DNA of 64,000 bases, taken from Orychophragmus violaceus. Taxonomy: Eukaryota; Streptophyta; Magnoliopsida; Brassicales; Brassicaceae. Of this stretch, positions 22,362 through 33,144 are shown piece by piece. The notes beneath the pieces were generated by a model. That model did no database searches. It had not been told where the DNA came from and saw nothing but the letters and a program-made list of their open reading frames with translations. A program made the translations under genes and the position numbers. Positions within the stretch are counted from its first letter, which is position 1; each line of letters begins with the position of its first letter. The stretch is from contig CM058239.1 of the NCBI GenBank assembly GCA_030180135.1, positions 60,395,823 to 60,459,822 on the forward strand, in the 5' to 3' direction.

Positions 22362-23571
22362 TGATATACCATGGATTTTAGGGTTTTTAACCATGTTATA
22401 TGTCTTGTTTATCGAGTCTTTTATTATGTTTGGAGTCTTTTAGGTATGTTTACAGGTTTAGGAACGTTTGGAGCGGATTTGGAGATTATTGCGCATTCTG
22501 GAGCATTTTGGAGCATTAACCCGAGAGATAGAGTTCACTGTCCAAAACAGAGGTCTGCATCGATCGACACATCTTGTGGGTCGATCGACACACATGCGAG
22601 TCAGACAATTCTCGGCGGTTTAATAAAGAGTTTGAAATTGCACTTTGGCCCAGAAGTTTCTCATAATTACAAAGAAGCCCCAGCTGTGATTAGATCATTA
22701 TATTAGGGTTTTTAGCCACAAGTTTTACATACGCTTTTACTTGCGCTTTCATACTTTGAGCATAGAGATTTTAGAGCTTTTGGGGCTGATCTGAACCTGG
22801 ATTGCATCCTGCTTTTGGAGAAGATTTCGAACCCCTTTTATTTCTTACTCTCTATTTATGTAATCTATTTATTCATTGATTTGTGTTTCATTGATCATGT
22901 CTGAGTAGATTCATAGTTAGGTTTAGGGATTCTCTTAAAGGTTTTCATAACTTGTGAGATTAATTTATCAGTTTAGGATTCATAACTTATTTGTTCTTCA
23001 ACCTGAATTGTGCTTAATACTAGTTTCTAACCTGATCACTTAGAATCTAGACTTTAGGTTATTAAATTGACACGAAAGTGTGGTTTAGAATCTGAACTAT
23101 TTAGGTTGAGCAATTGAATTATCCGCAAAGAAATTTGGGTTTAACTGAATTGTGAACATATCGAACTTGCACTTAAGGCTAGTTTAATCTATTAGGAATT
23201 GCAAAGAAATTTGGGTTTCTGCTATTAGACTTAAAGAATTCTCGCAACGAAAGTTGGTTAATTCTATATCTGTGTTTGAGTTCTAGAACCGGACTTAATT
23301 TTATCCTGACTGATAGTTAATCTGCTTGTCTGATTTCCTGAGAACTCCCTAGACTTAGCGCTTTTAGTTGATTGCTTACAAACCACTCCTGCTATCTGAT
23401 TTACTTTTCTGCTTGCTATTTAGTTTCTAATTGATTTCTCCTAGCTTAACTTAATAATTCTACAATCTATCGTAAGGTCTAGAGTCTCTGTGGATTTCGA
23501 TACCCTATATACTACTGTCACGTCTGTGCACTTGCAGTGTAGATCTAGGGATTAAAACTCTGATCGTATCA
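22362..23571 (+). repeat. 5' LTR of element 1
   Basis: 1210 bp, TGATATACCATGG to CTGATCGTATCA. It holds one spacer unit of the paired TCGATCGACAC motif (22559-22600), TATA-like words in the first third and a long AT-rich U5 side with repeated CAAAGAAATTTGGGTTT and CAACGAAAGTTGG words. Confidence 0.92.
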
Positions 23572-23600
23572 AGTTTTTGGCGCCGTTGCCGGAGACTCTT
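23572..23600 (+). promoter_or_regulatory. Primer-binding site
   Basis: AGTTTT then TTGGCGCCGTTGCCGGAGA, directly 3' of the LTR; the common PBS form of Athila-like elements. The same site in reverse complement is at 49312-49334 in element 2. Confidence 0.8.
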
Positions 23601-23921
23601 TTGAGTCTTCGATAGATTTGAATTTAAAGTTTAGACTAGGTTTTTCATTTTTTTGTTTTTGTTACTAACTTCTCTGTTTTTCTCTGTCGCAGGTCTGATT
23701 TTCGCTTTGCATCGATCGACGCATTCTTTTGAATAGATCGACACAAGGTGACTCGAGTTGAATCGATCGTTGCATCCTAGCATCGATCGTTGCACTGCGA
23801 TTACAGACGGTTTATCCAGACGCGTGAGACCAGAAGTAATCCGAACACTAATCTCGTGAATCTCAGGCTTGAAGAGCTTGCTAGACTAGAGAGAACAAAC
23901 AGAAAAGTTCAATGAGCAAGG

Positions 23922-26529
23922 ATGGTGCAAAATCGCTTGATTCTGATACCTGATGCTCAGGGTGTTCTGAGAGACCAACAGAACAACCCGTACAATGATG
24001 CTGGGCAAAGGATAGATACTGAGGGACGTGTGATCCCTGAACCTGAACCCGAACCTGAAGGTCAGAGGCAGATGATAAATCCTGCTGCTAATGAGAGGAC
24101 TCTTGCTGACTATAACCGACCGGATGAGTTCCATGCTAACCGGTCAGCAATTATACCTCCGGGATTTGAGAGGAATGACTTCGAGATCAAGACTGTCTAC
24201 TACTCTCTGCTGAGGCAGAATCCTTTCCATGGTCTCGCATATGAGCAACCGATGGACCATATTGACGAGTTTGAGGACTTCATCACTGGAATGAAGTATA
24301 ATGGGGTAAACTATGACTATTTGTTTCTCAAGATTTTCCCTTATACTCTCGCTGGAGATGCTGCAGCTTGGCTGAAACAACTTCCATCTGGGAAGTTTAC
24401 TACTTGGGATGCTGTGAAGAGAGAGTTCTTGAGGCACTTTTATGATGATGCTTGCTCTGATCAGTCGAGACAGGATATTCTAACCTTTACCCAAGGTTCT
24501 ATAGAGCCTCTTAAGTCTGCTTGGATGAGGTTTAAGAAGTACCAACGTGACTGTCCTCACCATGGATTCTCTCAAGTGACGCTGCTGGGCTTATTCTTCA
24601 GAGGTATTGATCTCCCTATCAGTCTGCATTGGACAATGCTAGAAATGGAAACTTCAATACAAGGACTCCTGAGCAGGCTAAGACATTGATTGATAACTTG
24701 GTGAGCAGTAATAGCACCAATACTGCTGATAGGAGAAGGAAAGAGTCTGGTGGGAACATAGATAATCTGGAGATTGCTGATATTAGGAACAAGCTGGACA
24801 CTGTTCATAGTTTGTTGACTGGAAAGAAAGCTGTCCACTTTGCTCAGGAAGTTGAGGTGTTTGGAGCTGACGAAGATCACCAGGAAGAGGATGTGAACTA
24901 CATTGGTGGCTCTGGATTCCAAGGGAACATGTTTGGTAATCAGCAAGGTAATAGGTTCTTTAATGGTGGACAGAAGAGTGCTTTCACAAGCAACCAAAAC
25001 TCTTCTGGATTTGGACAGAATGCTGGTTATCATAAGCCTTTTCAGCAAGGTAATTCTTACCAGAGAACCTATGGATCATCTTCTTATCAGACGCCTCTTG
25101 CTGCTAGTGCTCATGAGAGCAAGATGGAAGCCTTGATGGAACAGCTGATGGAAGGGCAGACTAAGAATGATGTAGACTTAAACAAGAAGTTAGATGCTGT
25201 GTATGAGGATCTTAATGGGAAGTTTGAATCCTTGAGTACACATGTAAAGCAGTTGGACACCCAAGTGAACCAAATTTCAAGCTCAGTTAAAGGGAAAAAT
25301 GTCATGGACACCCACATTAAAGCTCGGTCAGTTTATATTGATGATAGATCAAACCAAGGGGAGAAATTTGAGCTTAATACAACTGAACTCGTGGGAGAGG
25401 CAGAAAAACCTGAGAGTTTTGATGAATTGGCTGCATCGATCGATGCACCTTCTGCGTCGATCGTTGCATGTCGTGGACAGACAGTTTCACTTGTTTCTCA
25501 TGGTAGTGATGAAGGGGTGGCTCATGAACCTACTACACCTTCCCCTCATGTGCTTGAAATATCTCAACAGGTACTTGATGAAGCTAGACAGCTGGAAGTG
25601 ATGGACGAGAAGTTAGAAGAAGAGCCACAATCTGATGATCCACCATATCACCCTTGTGTGCAGATATACTTGGAGAAGATGCTGCCAATGGACGAAATGT
25701 AGAAAGATTGGGTGATAGTGGTCCCTAAACAGATCAGTGATGTGTTGCTAACTCAGATCCCCAAGAAGCTACCTGATCCTGGCATATTTGTGTTGAGTTG
25801 TTCTATCTTTGAGGATAGTTTCAGGCGTTCCTTGTGTGATTTAGGAGCTGCTGGAAATCTCATGCCATACTCTGTGGCAGAGGAGCTGGGAATGACAGAT
25901 TTTTCACCCACTAGGACCTCTCTTGTCCTAGCTGATCAGTCAATAAGGATTCCAAAAGGAGTTCTTGAGGACGTCCCAGTGAGAGTTGGAAACTACTTAG
26001 TTCTGACAGATTTCCTGGTACTTAAGTATGATAGTGACCCGGATGATGCTCTGATACTGGGAAGACCTTTCTTAGCTACTGCTGGAGCTGTGATAATGTG
26101 CGACATGGACTGATTGATCTCCACCTGGGAGATAAGCCATTGAGGTTCAAGATGGACAAGCTGCAGAAATCCACCATTGATGGACAAAGCTTCACTGTGG
26201 AAGTGGAACCAGAGATTCCTGTTGGAGAAGAGAAGATGGTAGTTCATTCTGAACTTGCTTTAACATCTTCAGATCCTGCAACTGCTCTTAAGCAGAAAGC
26301 TCCAAATCTCCCTCATCCACCGAAGCACAGGTATGACTCTTCTAAACTCAAACCTCCTAATCACAAAGCTGTGAATGCAGGAAAACGCAGTGTCCCACCC
26401 TCGCTTCGATCCCACCCTGGCTCTCTTCGCCCTTATCTTGGGAGATCTCATGATCCGAAAGCTTATACGCCACCTTGGTTGAAGAGACATTCACAGAGAC
26501 ACTCAAAGTCTTTGTTGAATCCCCCATAA
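23922..26529 (+). pseudogene. gag-pro: gag-protease polyprotein of element 1
   Basis: Reads MVQNRLILIPDAQG onward. Gag core (Pfam retrotrans_gag-like): FLKIFPYTLAGDAAAWLKQL (about 24325), KREFLRHFYDD and WMRFKKYQRDCPHHGF. A frameshift near 24615 leads to the next frame (24629 on), with a Gln/Asn/Gly-rich linker and a C-terminal coiled coil (EALMEQLMEGQ to VKQLDTQVNQI). The paired motif is translated in frame here (ASIDAPSASIVA, 25432-25470). TAG at 25700 then interrupts. Protease follows: SLCDLGAAGNLMPYSVAEEL with DLG at the active-site position, VLADQSIR, and DDALILGRPFLATAGAVI. A 1-nt deletion near 26094 shifts the frame to the end at 26529. Dead copy; in working relatives gag forms the particle and protease cuts the polyprotein. 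Confidence 0.88.
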
Positions 26530-27875
26530 GTCCGATCTCCTTTCCATAGTCAAGCTACTGACTTTAAACAAGCACTTAGTGGGAGGCAACCCACTGTTAG
26601 GTTCGTTTTTGTTTTCACTTTTCGTTTTGTTTTGGTGTTTTTTAATTTCTCTGTTTTGGTGTGTTCAAAGGCGTGAGAAACAGGCAAAATCGCACTGCAT
26701 CGAGCGACACACTTAGTGCATCGGTCGACACAGTTGTGATTTACGGTTTGCCGATTCGATTGCGGTTCAGACACCGGTTATCTACTTAACCGTGGGCATA
26801 ATCGCCTTGCATCGATCGACACCCTAGTGGCATCGATCGACACAGGCCGACGACAGGTAAGTGTTCTGACCATTTTTCGGTTTGTTATCATTCCGATTTG
26901 TTTTCTCACCGAGCCTAGGCTTGACACCACTGGGGACAGTGTGTTTCAAGTGTGGGGGAGGTAGCTACTGACGCACGCTTTTGTTTTCTTAGAGTCAGTC
27001 CAAAAATTGGTTTTATCGAGTCAAAACAGTTTAAGTAGGAAACAATGAATTTTTGAGAAGTTAACAACACTTGCAGGAACTTAAGTAACCATTGGGATGA
27101 GCTTGCAGGATCAATCTATGACTATTAGAAAACCCCAACGCGGATCAGCCTACTGAGAACACCCACATCACTTCAGGTATCAGAGGATCCTTTATTGACT
27201 TCACCCCTAATTTTGACTTAATTTTCTCACCTAAGGGCTTGGTATACCTTGAGTCGGACTCCTATGTTAGTTCTGACACAGCTTGTAAACCTGTCCAAGT
27301 AAGGTTCCCTTCTCCCCTTCTTTAAAGTAAAAAAAAGTGAATAATAAACTGAGGATGAGCTAGTAGCTCCGAAGTGGTCGCGGGAGTGGTAGAGACCCCT
27401 ATTACCTCCTGTGCATCCATGAAATGTGTCCAAAGTACACCCCGTAACGGGAAGAGCACTGATAAAAAAAAATGATACCCAATGGGGAGAAATCAGTTGC
27501 TAAGGAAGGGAAAAGAGAAGAAGGTACCAGAAAAAGATAGTATGGTGGTCTAGAGCTAACAGAGTAAGAATCCATGTGCCCTTTGATCGATAATCCTTAG
27601 GTGAGACCGCACTTAAATAGCTAATAGAAGTCAGTAGGGTGAATTTGAATGCTTTGAATGTGATTGTGGAGTTTACTGAGGACAGTTGCTAAGTGTGGGG
27701 GAAGTATATGTTGGTCTTGATGTCTTGCAGGTGAATCTTTCAGTGGCTTACTAAGGGGAATTTGAGTGTTGTTGCTTCTAAGATGAAAAGAGTTTCTGAA
27801 AGTTTTCAAACCTCTTCACCATATTCTAGTTCTCTGTTTTGCTTGAGGGCAAGCAAAGGCTAAGTGTAGGGGAGT
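26530..27875 (+). other. Non-coding 3' region of element 1
   Basis: Takes the place of pol. It begins with a short hairpin, AGTGGG-AGGCAA-CCCACT (about 26577-26594), also present in element 2. It has two paired motif sites (26698-26745, 26806-26845) and three PPT-like tracts: AAGTGTGGGGGAGG (about 26948), AAGTGTGGGGGAAG (about 27693) and the final AAGTGTAGGGGAG before the 3' LTR. No coding capacity seen. Confidence 0.7.
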
Positions 27876-29104
27876 TGATATACCATGGATTTTAGGGTTT
27901 TTAACCATGTTATATGTCTTGTTTATTGAGTCTTTTATTATGTTTTAGAGTCTTTTAGGTATGTTTATAGGTTTAGGAACGTTTGGAGCGGATTTGGAGA
28001 TTATGGTGCATTCTGGAGCATTTTGGAGCATTAACCCGAGAGATAGAGTTCACTGTCCAAAACAGAGGTTTGCATCGATCGACACATCTTGTGGGTCGAT
28101 CGACACATCTTGTGGGTCGATCGACACACATGCGAGTCAGACAATTCTCGGCGGTTTAATAAAGAGTTTGAAATTGCACTTTGGCCCAGAAGTTTCTCAT
28201 AATTACAAAGAAGCGCCAGCTGTGATTAGATCATTATTAGGATTTTTAGCCACAAGTTTTACATACGCTTTTACTTGCGCTTTCATACTTTGAGAATAGA
28301 GATTTTAGAGCTTTTGGGGCTGATCTGAACCTATATTGCTTCCTGCTTTTGGAGAAGATTTCGAACCCCTTTTATTTCTTACTCTCTATTTATGCAATCT
28401 ATTTATTCATTGATTTGTGTTTCATTGATCATGTCTGAGTAGATTCATAGTTAGGTTTAGGGATTCTCTTAAAGGTTTTCATGACTTGTGAGATTAATTT
28501 ATCAGTTTAGGATTCATAACTTATTTGTTCTTCAACCTGAATTGTGCTTAATACTAGTTTCTAACCTGATCACATAGAATCTAGACTTTAGGTTATTAAA
28601 TTGACACGAAAGTGTGGTTTAGAATCTGAACTATTTAGGTTGAGCAATTAAATTATCCGCAAAGAAATTTGGTTTAATTGAATTGTGAACATATCGAACT
28701 TACAATTAAGGCTAGTTTAATCTGTTAGGAATTGCAAAGAAATTTGGGTTTCTGCTATTAGACTTAGAGAATTCTCGCAACGAAAGTTGGTTAATTCTAT
28801 ATTTGTGTTTGAGTTCTAGAACCGGATTTAATTTTATCATGACTGATAGTTAACCTGCTTGTCTGATTTCCTGAGAACTCCCTAGACTTAGCGCTTTTAG
28901 TTGATTGCTTACAAACCACTCCTGCTATCTGATTTACTTTTCTGCTTGCTATTTAGTTTCTAATTGATTTCTCCTAGCTTAACTTGATAATTCTACAATC
29001 TATCGTAAGGTCTAGAGTCTCTGTGGATTTCGATACCCTATATACTACTGTCACGTCTGTGCACTTGCAGTGTAGATCTAGGGATTAAAACTCTGATCGT
29101 ATCA
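27876..29104 (+). repeat. 3' LTR of element 1
   Basis: 1229 bp, close copy of 22362-23571. It has one extra 21-bp unit of the motif array (28073-28130): three TCGATCGACAC cores instead of two. Confidence 0.92.
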
Positions 29105-29370
29105 CTTAACAATGCGTCCATCTAAACGAAATTCAATGGATTTTACTTGATCAAGAGATCCTCCTTGTATATAATGTTACAGATTATATATATTTCAAGG
29201 GCTTTTATATAACTACATCATCACACAAATAATACAGGTGAAAGTAACTCCAGTTTCCCCTTATTCGTTGTCATGGTTAATTTGGTCACTGCGGTGCTGC
29301 TAATTTGATGAGTTAACAAGAAAAGTTGGATAAAACACAATGATTTCACTATCAACACTCTTATTTATCA

Positions 29371-30003
29371 GTCGTAATCAGTGTTCAAGAAAGCGCTAGG
29401 CGCTAGTCGGGCGGTGACCCACCGCCTGGCGCCTAGAACGCCTAATCGGGGCCTAGTCGGCGCCTAGGCGGTATATGCATTATAAAAGAAAACAATATAT
29501 ATTAGATATATTATATAATATATGTTATATAATTCAAATATTCTTAGTTTAAAAAATAGATTAAAACTCAAAGTACATCGAAATAACAAAAAGAATATTA
29601 GCTAAATTTATCAGCACACGATATTTACTATCAAATCTGTTAAATTTACAATATTTTTTTATTGATAACCATTAATTTATGAAGTAAGAACTTATAAATT
29701 TAGTTATATGTAATAAAATTTTAAAATTATACCGAAACAAACATGAAAATTAAAAATCAAATGATAATTGGTTAAAGATTGTGTGTAGCCGCCTAGGACA
29801 GCCTAGACCCGCCTAGGACCGCCTAGACCCGCCTAGGACCGCCTAGACCCGCCTAGGACCGCCTAGACCCGCCTAAATCCGCTTAATAACATAAACGCCT
29901 AATTCGAACGCCTAGGAGGAAATCGCCACGGTCAAAGACCGCCTAGCGCCTAGGCCCCGCCTAGGCGGCCGCCTAGACCGATTTTTAGAACACTGGTCGT
30001 AAT
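29371..30003. mobile_element. hAT-type MITE
   Basis: Element at 29379-29995 with terminal inverted repeats starting CAGTGTTC and an 8-bp TSD GTCGTAAT at 29371-29378 and 29996-30003, both typical of hAT elements. It is 617 bp with no coding capacity. The ends are GC-rich with many GCCTAGGCG words, while the middle is AT-rich. Confidence 0.9.
29789..29885. repeat. 20-bp tandem repeat inside the hAT MITE
   Basis: Unit CGCCTAGGACCGCCTAGACC repeated about 4.5 times in the right subterminal zone, built from a 10-bp half-unit containing GCCTAG. Confidence 0.85.
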
Positions 30004-32220
30004 AGCTGTAAACAGCATCACTAATCATCAAAAATCAAAAGGAGCATCATACCTCCATTACTATTCATCTGACGTTTTTGGTGTGAGTAGGAAGCACTTT
30101 ACCAACTCTCAATAGATAGATTTTGTGCATATATCCCATCGAGTTTATCTATATGCACAAAATACTATACAAAATCATATTTGATGGTATAAATAATATT
30201 TAAATAGATTTTATATTTATTTTTAATTTATTTTTATCTAAATGTTGAATTTATATGTTTTGGCTCTGTTTTTGTTTTTGTTACCTATTTTTAAAATAGA
30301 AACAAAAGACCATTATGTTTATATTTAAGATCCATTTATATTCACTCAGAAGTAACACATACCTATTTAAATCTGTCTAGGTGTATTTATAATTTTTAAT
30401 ACAAAATACAGAAAATTTAATTATGTATATTTAAGACAAATCTACTTTCTGCAAATAATTATTTAGTAAAATATTTATTTTTGGTTTTTGATTTTAAACT
30501 TTTTATTTGGGTTTACATATAGATGTTAAAACGGAAAGACTCGGACCGTTTAGACCCGTTTATATTTAAGACTCAATTATATCTGTTTGTTTAAACCCGT
30601 TAGAAATAACGCATGCCTATTAAAATTTGTTTAGGTCTGTTTATAGATTTTAACTTTTAAAATTTTGATATAAAATACAAAAAATAACTTTGTATATTTC
30701 TCAACACTTTACTTTGGCTGGATCCAATTATTTTAATTGCAAAAACTGATTAGCAAAAAATAATAAAAAATTAATGTTTACTAATACTAACACTCGTGTA
30801 TAGGAATTACCAAAAACTTATTAAAAAAATGGTTTTAGGTATAAGTTTAATTAATCCTAAAAATTATATGGACATATATAAAATTAGAAATCCTATAAAA
30901 TCACGGTTTTGTTTATGCTCTTTCACATGATATTTATCAAAATCCTAACTTTGGTATATATTCTTGAGGTTTTGAGAAAATATTTGAGTTTTTCGAAAAT
31001 TAGTATTAAATATATTTATTATTGAAAAATCTTAACTTCACGTTTTCATCATTATTTAGCTAACTAATTAATTTTAAAAAATATGCCTGTTTAAATATGA
31101 TTTATTTATTTTGTATCCACACAAACATAATTTGTGAAAACTAAACTTTTTGGGTTATATTTGTTGGATGTGAATATTTTGTTGTAGGTATTTATTAGTT
31201 ATATTTTGTTTTTAGATTTTCCAATCTGATATTAGTTTGAATATCTAATATTATTTTACCTATTATATTGAATTTGTATATTATTAGTGTATAGTTAAAA
31301 CCTCAATTTCATGATTATTTGATTTGTTAAATTAATAAATATAATAGTATTAGTTACTTTTAACAACCAAAAAATTTGGAAATATCGAGCCCATATTAAA
31401 AATTCAAACATTAATAATGTTATAGTTGGGAAGGAGGATCAACCTTCTTATACTAAAATTTTATAATATTTATACTAAAATTAATTTAAAATAAAAATAA
31501 AATTATAAATATTAGAAAATGTACATATTAATAGATACAATTAAATTACATATTCGAGCATAGCTTATCTAATGCTGCTACATCAAAGGAGATTGTCGTC
31601 TATATACATTGCATGAACACCAATCATCCAAGATCCTATAGAAAGATCATCAAATGAATATGTCTTCAATGATCCACTGCATTTATAAAATAGAACGTTG
31701 TGATGAGTGTGAACCAGACATGGAACAATGCCGACGACATACTCTTTCTAAGGGAATTTAAGATTGTGAGTCGAACCTGTTCATGTTTATATATACTGAG
31801 CCAAATCCTTGGATAGTATTATAAGCGAACAGCCGCATGACGAAAGTACCTACATAATATGCAAGAAGAATATGAGTTGGTTATATCATAATTGTATAAT
31901 GTCAAAGCAGGTTTTTATTGAACATGAGAAGTTTGAAGTATATAACATTTTCAATCACTTACAATTTTTCGTCCCCAAATTTCCATCATTATGGCTCAAA
32001 CCAGTGCCCTCCATCATCAATTACATAGTACTAAGGCATTATCACTCTATTTATCATAGTCATATATAAAATCAGTCACAGATGAAATAGACAAATACTT
32101 GCTCTATTTATCCACAATCCACATGAACCACACCAATTCAATCATATAACATGAAAACGTTGGCCAATCCGATGGGATATATGCACAACGTATCAAATTA
32201 AAGAATAGGAAAAGTAAGAA
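30004..32220. other. AT-rich interval
   Basis: Mostly AT-rich with no supported gene. A 13-bp inverted repeat (TTTTGTGCATATA ... TATATGCACAAAA) lies at 30121-30162. A minus-strand stretch about 31755-31620 (VPCLVHTHHNVLFYKCSG, then SLKTYSFDDLSIGSWMIGVH) is coding-like and could be a host gene remnant; family not recognised. Confidence 0.4.
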
Positions 32221-32224
32221 GCTC

Positions 32225-32345
32225 ACCAATGCTTGTGGTAGTGATGATCTCTCCAAGCTTGAGCTTGTAGAGGATGGTTGTCTTTCCAGCAGCATCGAGA
32301 CCAAGCATGAGGATATTGATGCGACTGCTTTGGAAGACAAAAGTG
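32225..32345 (-). pseudogene. ARF-type small GTPase gene fragment
   Basis: The minus strand encodes ILMLGLDAAGKTTILYKLKL then GEIITTTSIG, ending in a donor (GGTGAGC). GLDAAGKTT is the G1/P-loop of ADP-ribosylation factors, which recruit vesicle coats at the Golgi. The intron start is kept, but no downstream ARF exon is seen to 31540, and the ARF N-terminus is absent upstream, where a copia element begins 65 bp away. A non-functional exon fragment. Another ARF piece, the start of the gene, is at 51653-52250. Confidence 0.8.
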
Positions 32346-32405
32346 AAAAGGAGATTCAAGATTTCCGGCTCAGGTGAAATATACGATCACAATAGTTGCA
32401 TCCTT

Positions 32406-32410
32406 GACTC
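32406..32410. repeat. TSD of copia element (left)
   Basis: GACTC, repeated at 39563-39567. Confidence 0.9.
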
Positions 32411-33144
32411 TGAAGGAACTTGGAGCCAATTCTACCGTATTCAGAATTCTCGCGAGTTCCCGATAGCCTAGGATCTAGGGTCTAGTTAATTGAATCATGA
32501 TCTCACCTCGAGATTACCTGGAGTTTTGGCAGCGGAAGATTATGGTAACACGAGATCTGGAGCGCTCCAATCGTTGCGCCTCTATCGTAGTCCACACGCA
32601 CACAAGCTGAATCCGCCGGGATGCTAGTACCGGTTCTCGGATCTCCTTGGGACTTTTGTTTCTAGAGGTTTAGTGTTTTCTCCCAGAGAAAAACTGTCTC
32701 GGGCGGCACTCAAGAACCACGATTTTCTCGAGTCAATAAAACACGTTTATATATTGACCTCGAGGTGAACCAAAACTTCAGTTTCGGTTTCGCCCTTGTG
32801 TCGACCGACACACTTAGTGGTGTCGATCGACACACCTGCTGTATCGACCGACGCACCCAATGGTGTCGATCGATGCACCTCTTTGAAACTTATATTCGAT
32901 GTGTATCCAATACACATCGACCAGACCATATGCCAATGATCAATCCCATACGAAGTATGTCCAACTTGCTTAGGTGTGTGACCCTGTAGGTTCACACGAT
33001 ACTGGAAATGAGTTACAACTCATTTGTCATAATTGGTTTCTAGCAAAACATTATGATTACCCAGTATCAGATGAATTGTCCGATCTCGACAATACAACTA
33101 TCCTTAGAGTTAGTACAATATGATTTCAGGACATAATCCCAACA
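32411..33144 (-). repeat. 3' LTR of copia element 1
   Basis: Plus-strand ends TGAAGGAACTTGG ... ATCCCAACA. Contains two tandem pairs of the TCGA-type motif (32799-32880). Confidence 0.92.

Larger units (their letters stand above)
22362..29104 (+). mobile_element. Gag-protease-only LTR retrotransposon (Athila-like), element 1
   Basis: Complete 6.7-kb element with LTRs of 1210 and 1229 bp, TG...CA ends and 5-bp TSD CTTAA. The primer-binding site just after the 5' LTR (TTGGCGCCGTTGCCGGAGA) is the type used by Athila and relatives. It encodes gag and an aspartic protease but no reverse transcriptase, RNase H or integrase; about 1.35 kb of non-coding DNA sits where pol would begin. It therefore had to move using enzymes from another element. 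By eye the LTRs differ at about 30 sites plus one 21-bp repeat unit, so the insertion is fairly recent. Confidence 0.92.

Noticed and set aside
22371..22706. 111-codon ORF in the LTR (and its copies at 27961, 44134 and 50097)
   Set aside because: Lies wholly inside the 1.2-kb LTRs, no domain, and codes through the TCGATCGACAC motif; chance frame.
30121..30162. 13-bp inverted repeat as a terminator or small-RNA hairpin
   Set aside because: Isolated in AT-rich DNA with no gene nearby; expected by chance or from an old MITE.
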